Source of the DNA: CALIZF01 sp046292445
GTDB taxonomy: Bacteria > Pseudomonadota > Alphaproteobacteria > Rhodobacterales > Rhodobacteraceae
Assembly (NCBI GenBank): GCA_046292445.1
Contig: JBKBQT010000041.1
Location: forward strand, 1 to 19,165
DNA: 19,165 nucleotides
Reading direction: 5' to 3'
A program made the translations under genes and the position numbers. The notes below the pieces were generated by a model, which made no database searches, was not told the DNA's origin, and saw nothing but the letters and a program-made list of their open reading frames with translations. Below, piece by piece: positions 5,629 to 12,369 of this stretch (positions within the stretch are counted from its first letter, which is position 1; each line of letters begins with the position of its first letter).

Positions 5629-6981
5629 ATGACCCTGCCCCGCATCATCCTTGCGCTGCTGCTGGCCGGCGCGCTGGCAATGGTGCCGGCGCTGCCGCTG
5701 CCGGGCTGGGGCGTCCTTTGGGCCGATGACGACGGGGACGATGACGGCGAGGATGACGGCGACGACGACGGCGCATCGCCGGCCGGTCCGGGCCGCGGCG
5801 GCGAGGGGCGGGGAAGCGAAGGGCGGGGCGGCGAAGGGCGGCGGGGCGATCCGCTCGGTCGGATTTTCGGACGGGACGCGCCGCGCCCCCCGCCCCCGGC
5901 CCTCGCCGCGGCGGGCGAGATCGTGACGCTCGGCCTTGCCCCGCAGGCGCGGGCCGCGGCCGAGGCGCGGGGTTACCGCGTGATCGAGGCACGGCGGCTT
6001 GCCGCGCTCGGGATCGAGACGCTGCGCCTCGCGCCGCCGAGGGGCACCGCGCAGGCGGCGGCGCTCGCCGAGATTGCGGCCCTCGATCCCGCAGCCACGG
6101 TGGACCTCAACCATTTCTACCGCACCGAGGGCGCAGCCGGGCCCTGCACCGGCGCGCATTGCCCGGCCCGGGCGCAGGTGAACTGGCCGCCGATCGACGC
6201 CGCCTGCGATCCGGGCGGCATCGTCGGGCTGATCGACACCGGTATCAACGCCGGCCACGAGGCGTTCGAGCCGGGGCGCATCGAGGTCATCCGCCTCGAG
6301 ACGTCCGGCCTAGGCTCGGGGTCCGGCGCGCAGCACGGCACTGCCGTCGCCGCGCTGCTGGCCGGGGCGACAACAAGCCGGACGCCCGGTCTGTTGCCGG
6401 CGGCACGGATCGTCGCCATCGACGCCTTTCACCGCGCGGGCGGCGAGGACAGGGCCGATGCCTTCAACCTTGCGACCGCGCTCGACCTTCTGGCGGTGCG
6501 GCGGGCGGCGGCGATCAACCTCAGCCTCGCGGGGCCGGACAATGCGATCCTGGCGCGCGTCGTCGCGCAGGTCGCCGCGCGCGGGCCGGCGCTGGTCGCG
6601 GCGGTGGGCAACGGCGGCCCGCAAGGCCCGCCGGCCTATCCGGCCGCCTATCCCGAGGTGATCGCGGTGACGGCCGTCGATGCCGAGGGGCGCATCTGGC
6701 GGCGCGCGGTGCAGGGGCCGCATGTCGACCTCGCCGCGCCGGGGGTGATGGTCTGGACGGCGGCCTCGGTCAGCGGCGGGCGGGCGCGCACCGGCACATC
6801 CTTTGCCGCGCCGTTCGTGACCGCTGCCGCCTATGTGCTGCGGATGCAGGGCCTCGGCGGACCGGCGCGGCGCTTGCGCCTTGCGGCGCCCGCGCGCGAT
6901 CTCGGGCCGGCGGGGTTCGATCCGGTCTACGGGCACGGCCTGCTGGACGCGGGCACGCTCTGCGCGCCCGACCAGGGCTGA
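5629..6981 (+). CDS. Exported subtilisin-family (S8) serine protease
   Basis: A 450-aa secreted or periplasmic endopeptidase. The ATG at 5629 has AAGGA nine bases upstream and begins a hydrophobic signal sequence (about 1-30). After it come an acidic stretch of four D/E-rich DDDG-type units (33-48), three RG(G/S)EG pentapeptides (56-70) and a region (about 95-168) that may be the propeptide. The catalytic triad is complete: Asp203 in GLIDTG, His236 in QHGTAVAALLAG, Ser391 in GTSFAAPFV, with oxyanion Asn328 in AVGNGG. Three cysteines (C173, C178, C193) cluster just before the catalytic domain and could form a disulphide, and there is one near the C-terminus. It faces away from the broken sigma gene across 141 nt, so it may have been that factor's target. 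Its substrate is unknown. Confidence 0.92.
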   Translation: MTLPRIILALLLAGALAMVPALPLPGWGVLWADDDGDDDGEDDGDDDGASPAGPGRGGEGRGSEGRGGEGRRGDPLGRIFGRDAPRPPPPALAAAGEIVTLGLAPQARAAAEARGYRVIEARRLAALGIETLRLAPPRGTAQAAALAEIAALDPAATVDLNHFYRTEGAAGPCTGAHCPARAQVNWPPIDAACDPGGIVGLIDTGINAGHEAFEPGRIEVIRLETSGLGSGSGAQHGTAVAALLAGATTSRTPGLLPAARIVAIDAFHRAGGEDRADAFNLATALDLLAVRRAAAINLSLAGPDNAILARVVAQVAARGPALVAAVGNGGPQGPPAYPAAYPEVIAVTAVDAEGRIWRRAVQGPHVDLAAPGVMVWTAASVSGGRARTGTSFAAPFVTAAAYVLRMQGLGGPARRLRLAAPARDLGPAGFDPVYGHGLLDAGTLCAPDQG

Positions 6982-6987
6982 GCCCCG

Positions 6988-9636
6988 TCAGCGCGGCCCG
7001 CGCAGCGCAAGGCGCATCTGCTTTTCCACCTCGATCAGCACGAGGAACGCCGCCCCGATCGCCACGATCATCATCCCGTCTGCGAGCGGCACCGGCGCGG
7101 TGCCGAAAACGCCCTGGAGCGCGGGCACATAGGTGACGGCAAACTGCGCGGCCGTCACGATGCCGACGACGGCCCAGACGACGGGCGTGCCGCGCACCGC
7201 CGCCCAGGTCAGGGACGTGCCGTGGATGTTGCGGATGTAGAAGAGGTGAAAGATCTCGAGCACCACGATCGTGTTCATCGCCATCGTCTGGGCAAGCTCC
7301 AGCGGATAGCCGCGATCCTTGGCATAGGCGAAGACGCCGAAGGCCGCGGCCAGGAACAGCGTGCCGACAAGCGCCACATGCCAGACAAGGCCGCTCGACA
7401 GGATCGGCGCATCGCGCCGGCGCGGGGGGCGGTCCATCGTGCCCGGCTCGGTCGGCTCGAAGGCGAGCGACAGGCCGAGCGTGGCGGCGGTGACAAGGTT
7501 GATCCACAGGATCTGCACCGCCGTCACCGGCAGGGCAAGGCCGAGCATCAGGGCGGCGATGATGGTGAGCGCCTCGCCCGCATTGGTCGGCAGCGTCCAG
7601 CCGATCACCTTTCGGATGTTGTCATAGACCGTCCGCCCCTCGCGCACGGCGGCGGCGATCGAGGCGAAGTTGTCGTCGGCCAGCACGAGATCGGCCGCCT
7701 CCTTGGCCGCCTCGGATCCCTTGAGGCCCATCGCGATGCCGGCATCGGCGCGCTTGAGCGCCGGCGCGTCGTTCACCCCGTCGCCGGTCATCGCCACCGA
7801 CAGCCCATGCGCCTGCAGCGCGGTCACGAGGCGCAGCTTGTGCTCGGGGCTGGTGCGGGCGAACACGTCGCAGTCGAGCACGGCCGAAGCCAGCCGCGCG
7901 TCGTCCATCCCGTCGATGTCCTGCCCGGTCAGCACGCGGGCGGGGTTTTCCAGCCCGATCTGCCGCCCGATGGCGGCGGCGGTGCCGGCATGATCGCCGG
8001 TGATCATCTTGACCCGGATCCCCGCGCGGCGGCATTCGGCCACCGCTTCGACCGCCTCGCTGCGCGGCGGGTCGATCAGGCCCACAAGGCCGATCAGCGT
8101 CAGCCCGCCCTCCAGCGCCCTGGCGTCGATCCCCGCCGCCCCCGGCGCAGGCATCGCCGCCAGCGCCAGCACCCGCTGCCCTTCGGCCGCGATGGCATCG
8201 GCCCGCGCATGCCAGGCCGCGAGGTCGAGCGGCAGCGGCCCGTCCGGCCCCGCCGCGTCGCGGCACATCAGGATCACCCGCTCGGGCGCGCCCTTGACAT
8301 AGACGACCGGGCCGCCCGGCCCCTCGACCAGCACCGCCATGAAGCGGTTGCGGGCATCGAAGGGGATCGCGTCGAGGCGGCGGTGCGCGGCGCGCGGATC
8401 GTCCCCGGCCTTGAGCGCCAGCGCGATCAGCGCCCCCTCCATCGGATCGCCCTCGACCGCCCAGACGTCGCCCTTGCGGGCCAGTTCGGCATCGTTGCAC
8501 AGGGCGGCCGCCCGGGCGAAGTCGACAAGGTCCAGTGCCGGGTCGATCCGCCCCTCGGGCGCATAGCCCTCGCCCGAAACCTGCGCCGTGCCCTCGCCGG
8601 TGGCCACCGTCGCGGCCAGCATCTCGTTGCGCGTCAGCGTGCCGGTCTTGTCGGTGCAGATGACCGACACCGACCCGATGGCCTCGATCGCCGGCAGGCG
8701 GCGCACGATGGCGTTGCGCCGCGCCATGGACTGCACCCCGATCGCCAGCGTGATGGTCATCACCGCCGGCAGCCCCTCGGGGATGGCGGCGACCGCGATG
8801 CCGACCACCGCCATGAAGGTCTCGGCAAAGTCGCGGTGCGCGACCGCCCAGGCGTAAAGCAGCAGGGCCGCGGCGACGATCAGGATGAAGAGGCTCAGCC
8901 ATTTGGCGAACCGGTCCATCGCCTGCGTGAGCGGTGTGGCGAGTTCCTCGACCCCTTCCAGCAGCCCGCCGATCCGCCCCAGTTCGGTGCCCGTCCCCGT
9001 CGCCACCACCACGCCGCGCCCGGCGCCCATGGTGATCCCGGTGCCCGACCACAGCATCGAGCGGCGGTCGCCCAGCGGCGCATCCGGCGCGACCGGGGCC
9101 GTGTCCTTGGGCACGGGCACCGATTCGCCCGTCAGCATCGCCTCTTCCGCCGCAAGACCCCGCGCCTCGATCAGCCGCAGGTCGGCCGGCACCCGGTCGC
9201 CGGCCTCCACCAGCACGATGTCACCCGGCACCACCGCCTCGCCCGGCACCGTCACCCGCCGCCCGTCCCGCAGCACGGTCGCGCGCGGGGCGAGCATCTG
9301 GCGGATCGCGCCCATTGCCGCCTCGGCCCGCCCCTCCTGCACGAAGCCGATGACGGCGTTGACCACCACCACGGCGAGGATCACGCCGGTATCGACCCAA
9401 TGCCCCATCGCCGCCGTGACCACCGCCGCGCCGAGCAGCACATAGATCAGCACGTTGTCGATCTGCGCCAGCAGCCGCCGGAACACGCCGCGCCGCGCCG
9501 CCTCGGGCAGGCGATTGGGGCCGTGACGGGCAAGGCGCGCCGCGGCCTCGGCCGCGGTCAGCCCGCCCGGATGGGTGTCGAGCGCGGCAAGGACGGTCTC
9601 GGGCGGGGCGGCGTGGTGCGGGGTCTGATCGGGCAT
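6988..9636 (-). CDS. P2-type cation-transporting ATPase (CtpF/PacL-like)
   Basis: An 882-aa inner-membrane ion pump with about ten membrane helices. The ATG at 9636 follows AAAGGA at good spacing. All P-type motifs are present: LTGES (168-172, actuator), PEGLP (286-290, M4), phosphorylation site DKTGTLT (Asp329), KGAPE (448-452, nucleotide binding) and TGDGVNDAP (617-625). Compared with SERCA calcium sites, M4 Glu (E287), M5 Asn and Glu (N685, E688) and M6 Asn and Thr (N713, T716) are kept, but the M6 Asp (SERCA D800) is Ala717. That M6 pattern and the following LAFEP-x5-MDRPPR stretch recall mycobacterial CtpF. Likely cation: Ca2+ or another small cation, not settled. An FNR-type box lies 54-67 nt upstream of the start codon, suggesting induction under oxygen limitation. 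The 3' end is convergent with the protease gene, only 6 nt apart. Confidence 0.93.
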   Translation of the reverse strand: MPDQTPHHAAPPETVLAALDTHPGGLTAAEAAARLARHGPNRLPEAARRGVFRRLLAQIDNVLIYVLLGAAVVTAAMGHWVDTGVILAVVVVNAVIGFVQEGRAEAAMGAIRQMLAPRATVLRDGRRVTVPGEAVVPGDIVLVEAGDRVPADLRLIEARGLAAEEAMLTGESVPVPKDTAPVAPDAPLGDRRSMLWSGTGITMGAGRGVVVATGTGTELGRIGGLLEGVEELATPLTQAMDRFAKWLSLFILIVAAALLLYAWAVAHRDFAETFMAVVGIAVAAIPEGLPAVMTITLAIGVQSMARRNAIVRRLPAIEAIGSVSVICTDKTGTLTRNEMLAATVATGEGTAQVSGEGYAPEGRIDPALDLVDFARAAALCNDAELARKGDVWAVEGDPMEGALIALALKAGDDPRAAHRRLDAIPFDARNRFMAVLVEGPGGPVVYVKGAPERVILMCRDAAGPDGPLPLDLAAWHARADAIAAEGQRVLALAAMPAPGAAGIDARALEGGLTLIGLVGLIDPPRSEAVEAVAECRRAGIRVKMITGDHAGTAAAIGRQIGLENPARVLTGQDIDGMDDARLASAVLDCDVFARTSPEHKLRLVTALQAHGLSVAMTGDGVNDAPALKRADAGIAMGLKGSEAAKEAADLVLADDNFASIAAAVREGRTVYDNIRKVIGWTLPTNAGEALTIIAALMLGLALPVTAVQILWINLVTAATLGLSLAFEPTEPGTMDRPPRRRDAPILSSGLVWHVALVGTLFLAAAFGVFAYAKDRGYPLELAQTMAMNTIVVLEIFHLFYIRNIHGTSLTWAAVRGTPVVWAVVGIVTAAQFAVTYVPALQGVFGTAPVPLADGMMIVAIGAAFLVLIEVEKQMRLALRGPR

Positions 9637-9689
9637 GGGTCCTTTCCGGTTTGGCCGCCGCACCCTCGCATGCCGCGGCGCGGCGCGGC

Positions 9690-9703
9690 TTGACCTCGGT
9701 CAA
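9690..9703. promoter_or_regulatory. FNR/FnrL-type binding site
   Basis: TTGAC-CTCG-GTCAA fits the TTGAT-N4-ATCAA consensus with the C/G variant common in alphaproteobacteria. It is embedded in a longer perfect dyad, GCTTGACC-TC-GGTCAAGC (9688-9705). It lies in the 88-nt gap upstream of the P-type ATPase, a normal position for an FNR-activated promoter. It could also be read by another Crp/Fnr-family regulator such as DnrD/NnrR. Confidence 0.65.
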
Positions 9704-9724
9704 GCCCGCACCCTTTTCAGGCGG

Positions 9725-10648
9725 TCAATCGAAGCGGAATTCCGTGATCTGCCGCCAGGGCGCGCCGGGGGCGAGGGTGATGGACGGAAAATGCGGATGG
9801 TTCGGCGCATCCGTCCATCCCATCGCCTCGAGGCACAGCCCCGCGCGCGGCCCGCCGCGCCGACCCTCGAGCGCCAGCCCCGCGGGCAGATGCTCGCCGG
9901 TGTAGAGATGCAGCGCCGGCTCGGTCGTCCAGAGCTCGACCGCCCGCCCCCCGGCCTCGAGCCGCGCGGCAAAGGCCGGCGCGTCGCGTCGCGCCTCGGC
10001 GAGGATCAGCGTCGCGTCATGCGCCCCGACCGGGCGCGGCGCGGCATAATCGAGCGGCGTGCCCCGCACCGACGCCACCACGCCGGTGGGAATGCCCGCG
10101 TCATCCGTCGGCAGCCAGCGGTCCGCGGCATGCATCAGGCGATGCGCGTCGATGGTCGGCGCGCCGTCGAGGTTGAGATAGAGGTGCTGGCACAGGTTCA
10201 CCGGCGTCTCGGCATCGCTCGCCGCCGTCAGCGTCAGGCGCAGCGTTGAGGGCGGCACCAGCGCCCAGTCCGCCGTCACGCTCAGCGTGCCGGGAAAGCC
10301 CATCGCGCCCGGCGCGCTGACGCAGCAAAGCGTGACCGCGGCCTTGCCCGCGGCGACCACGGCCCAGTCCTGCTGCGACAGCCCCTCTGCCCCGCCGTGA
10401 AGCATGTGCGGCCCCGCGTTGGACACGAGGCGCACGATGCGGCCGCCGATCCGCGCACGCCCGTTGCCCAGCCGGTTCGCGACCCGCCCGCAGATCGCGC
10501 CCATCCATGTCCGCGCGGCCGGCGGGCCGGCGTCCGGCGCCCCGAGAATGACCGGCGCGCCGTCAAGGGCCAGTGCCGACAGGCCCGCGCCGCGGGGCAC
10601 GACCACGCCGGCCAGCCGGCCGGCGGCAATCGGGATTGCACTTGTCAT
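9725..10648 (-). CDS. Aldose 1-epimerase (galactose mutarotase family)
   Basis: A 307-aa cytoplasmic enzyme that interconverts alpha and beta anomers of aldoses. Family motifs are in order: GRVANRLGNGRARIGG (54-69), MLHGG (82-86), the catalytic-acid motif PVNLCQHLYLNLDG with His155, and LCLEAMGWTDAPNH with the catalytic base Glu274. It ends with the usual PSITLAPGAPW stretch. In many homologues the motif around His155 reads NHSYFNL; here it is QHLYLNL, so sugar preference may differ. The start at 10648 gives the normal length, but no strong ribosome-binding site is seen. There is no sugar transporter or catabolic gene next to it, so the sugar is unknown. It lies upstream of the ATPase on the same strand, but the FNR box in the 88-nt gap suggests separate promoters. 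Confidence 0.88.
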   Translation of the reverse strand: MTSAIPIAAGRLAGVVVPRGAGLSALALDGAPVILGAPDAGPPAARTWMGAICGRVANRLGNGRARIGGRIVRLVSNAGPHMLHGGAEGLSQQDWAVVAAGKAAVTLCCVSAPGAMGFPGTLSVTADWALVPPSTLRLTLTAASDAETPVNLCQHLYLNLDGAPTIDAHRLMHAADRWLPTDDAGIPTGVVASVRGTPLDYAAPRPVGAHDATLILAEARRDAPAFAARLEAGGRAVELWTTEPALHLYTGEHLPAGLALEGRRGGPRAGLCLEAMGWTDAPNHPHFPSITLAPGAPWRQITEFRFD

Positions 10649-10687
10649 GCGCAGAACCCTAGCGCCGCGGCGCAGTGCCGTCGAGAC

Positions 10688-10721
10688 GGGCATCTGGAGC
10701 GGGCATCGGCGGGCGGGCATC
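10688..10721. repeat. Three GGGCATC heptamers in the epimerase/flavin reductase divergent region
   Basis: GGGCATC occurs at 10688-10694, 10701-10707 and 10715-10721, 13 and 14 nt apart. All are in the 173-nt gap between two divergent genes. They could be operator half-sites or residual simple repeats. Confidence 0.35.
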
Positions 10722-10821
10722 GGGGCCGGGCGCGGGGGGAGGGGTGCGAAGGGACGGGCGCGAGGGATGGCATCTGCGCCGCGCCGCGCTATGCTCCGGC
10801 GCCCAGACGAAAGGATCGCCG

Positions 10822-11337
10822 ATGCCGACCGACCTGCCCCTACCAGACACCGCGCCGGTCGCCAGTGCCGAGGCATTCAAGGCCGGCATGGCGCTCCTCG
10901 CCGGGGCTCTGACCATCGTGACCACCGACGGGCCCGGCGGACGCGCGGGCTTTACCGCGACCGCGGTCTGCTCGGTCACCGCCGATCCGCCCACCCTGCT
11001 CGCCTGCGTCAACGCCGGATCCTCGGCCGCCGCCGCCTTCGCCGCAAACGAAGCCGTGGCGATCAACGTGCTCACACCCGCGCAGGCCGAGGCGGCACAG
11101 GCCTTCGGCGGCAAGACCCCGATGGACCGGCGCTTCGCCGCCGGCTGGACCAGCGGCCGCCACGGCGCGCCGGTGCTGGCCGGCAGCCTCGTGACCTTCG
11201 AGACGCGGGTGGTGCAGAGGATCCGCATGGGCACGCATGACGTGATGTTCTGCCGCGTGCTCGACGTGCATGCGGGCGGGGCCGGCGAACCCGCCGCCGC
11301 CGTCTGGTGGAACCGCGCGATGCGCGCGCTGCCCTGA
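10822..11337 (+). CDS. Flavin reductase-like FMN-binding protein (RutF/HpaC family)
   Basis: A 171-aa cytoplasmic protein. Members of this split-barrel family reduce free FMN or FAD with NAD(P)H, usually to feed a two-component monooxygenase. Recognisable parts are TIVTTDGPGGRAGFTATAVCSVTADPPTLLACVN (31-64, flavin-binding half), the AFGGKTPMDRRFA segment (94-106) and GTHDVMFCRV (137-146). Length and motifs fit the RutF branch. The ATG at 10822 has AAAGGA six bases upstream. No rut genes and no monooxygenase are adjacent, so the partner is unknown. The 3' end is only 4 nt from the convergent chelatase-like gene. Confidence 0.9.
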   Translation: MPTDLPLPDTAPVASAEAFKAGMALLAGALTIVTTDGPGGRAGFTATAVCSVTADPPTLLACVNAGSSAAAAFAANEAVAINVLTPAQAEAAQAFGGKTPMDRRFAAGWTSGRHGAPVLAGSLVTFETRVVQRIRMGTHDVMFCRVLDVHAGGAGEPAAAVWWNRAMRALP

Positions 11338-11341
11338 CCGG

Positions 11342-12022
11342 TCAGGCGGCGGCGATCGCCGCGGCGATGAGGCCCGCCGCACCCGGATGCGCGCCGATGG
11401 GCGGCAGGATCGGCCCGGCGAACCCGGCCGCCGCCAGTGCCGCCGGAATGTCGCCCGTCACATGCCCGGCGCTGAGCGCGAAGAACGGCAGGCAGACGGC
11501 GGGGCCGAGGTCCCGCGCGGCCCCGGCGAGATAGGGCACCTCCTCGACATAGCCCGTCACCACCCGCGCGAACACGCCGCGCAGGCGCAGCGCCTCCGCC
11601 GCCGCCTCGGTCGTCACGGTCGATGTGCGCGATACCGCGCTGCCATGGCCGGCCAGCAGCAGCGCGGCCCCGGCCGGGTCGATGCCGGCCGCCGCCGCGC
11701 CGTCGCGCGCAGCGGCGGCGCAGAGCGCGACCAGCCCCGGCAGCGTGCCGAAGGGCCGAAGCTGCCGCACCTGCGCCCCCGCCAGCCGCCGGGGCAATTC
11801 GCGCAAGGTGAACCAGCCCTCGGCCATGAAGAACGGGAACACCACCGGCCGGTCGAGCCCGGCCAGCGCCGCCTCGAGCGCGCCCGGCGCCGCCAGCGTC
11901 GCCCCCCGCACCCGCCACCCCGGCATCAACGCTGCAACCGCATCCGCAAGCCGGTGCAGCGCCGCCTCTTGCGTCAACGGATCGGCAGGGGCGCCATGGG
12001 CGACGATCAGGGCATCGGTCAT
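11342..12022 (-). CDS. CbiX/SirB-like chelatase family protein
   Basis: A 226-aa protein built of two similar halves, as in sirohydrochlorin cobalto- or ferrochelatases that insert metal into a tetrapyrrole. The first half begins with LIVAHGAP (His9) and contains VFPFFMAEGWFTLRELPRRL, where the usual second His is Trp70. The second half has LLLAGHGSAVSRTS (His126) and LPFFALSAGHVTGDIPAAL with His187 in place. So one half keeps both metal-handling histidines and the other only one. Function could be metal-chelatase or a derived role; no cobalamin or siroheme genes are adjacent, although a corrinoid activator is encoded at the left end. The start codon has no Shine-Dalgarno sequence, and a promoter-like TTGACC sits close enough that the mRNA may be leaderless. 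Confidence 0.78.
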   Translation of the reverse strand: MTDALIVAHGAPADPLTQEAALHRLADAVAALMPGWRVRGATLAAPGALEAALAGLDRPVVFPFFMAEGWFTLRELPRRLAGAQVRQLRPFGTLPGLVALCAAAARDGAAAAGIDPAGAALLLAGHGSAVSRTSTVTTEAAAEALRLRGVFARVVTGYVEEVPYLAGAARDLGPAVCLPFFALSAGHVTGDIPAALAAAGFAGPILPPIGAHPGAAGLIAAAIAAA

Positions 12023-12220
12023 GCAAGGAGCATGGCGCGCGGGCTGGCGGGGTCAAGGCGAGAAGGCGCCGAGCCACGGCTTCGGGTCGTGATCCTGCCC
12101 GCCCAGGGTCGCGCATTTCGCCGTGGGAACCGGGCGGACCATGGGGGGCGGCCTGCGCCTCTGGCGACACTGCGAGGCAGGACCCGGCGGCAGGTCCCGC
12201 CGGGCGACCGTGGCCGACCC

Positions 12221-12254
12221 CCTGACCCCCCGGATATCTGCAGGAAGAAGAAAG
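12221..12254 (-). repeat. Intergenic repeat motif, copy 1
   Basis: Contains GGATATCTG followed by AGAAGAAAG on the plus strand, read here as a minus-strand element lying 116-149 nt after the iorB stop codon. It shares the pattern GGATAT-Y-TG, about ten bases, GAA-R-GG with the copy between iorA and iorB. I associate such elements with Rhodobacteraceae gene ends from memory; only two copies are visible here. Confidence 0.45.
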
Positions 12255-12314
12255 GCAGGCGCGCGCTTGCCGTGTCGTCTGCGCGAGACCATGCACGGGG
12301 CAAGTTGAGCCTAG

Positions 12315-12328
12315 GGGGGTGAGCCCCC
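12315..12328 (-). terminator. G/C hairpin downstream of iorB
   Basis: GGGGG (12315-12319) and CCCCC (12324-12328) can pair around TGAG. Alternatively GGGGGGTG (12314-12321) can pair with CACCCCCC (12347-12354). Both lie 16-56 nt past the iorB stop codon and could help end the long minus-strand transcript; there is no T-run. Confidence 0.35.
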
Positions 12329-12369
12329 GCAGTGGCGAGCGGAGCGCACCCCCCCCCCGCCGCGCCGCG

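Larger units (their letters stand above)
12023..12369. other. 347-nt intergenic region without a supported gene
   Basis: No convincing ORF or known RNA was found. It holds TTGACC on the minus strand (12056-12051), a possible -35 for the chelatase-like gene. It also holds an 8-bp stem-loop (12183-12190 with 12197-12204), one copy of a presumed family-wide intergenic motif (12221-12254), a G5/C5 hairpin (12315-12328) and a run of ten Cs (12349-12358). Confidence 0.6.

Noticed and set aside
7222..9693. Plus-strand open frame of 823 codons opposite the P-type ATPase
   Set aside because: Antisense by-product: no domain, odd composition, and the minus strand encodes a complete ATPase with all motifs.
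12349..12358. C10 tract as a phase-variation switch
   Set aside because: It lies downstream of iorB outside any supported coding sequence or promoter, so length change would have no clear switching effect.
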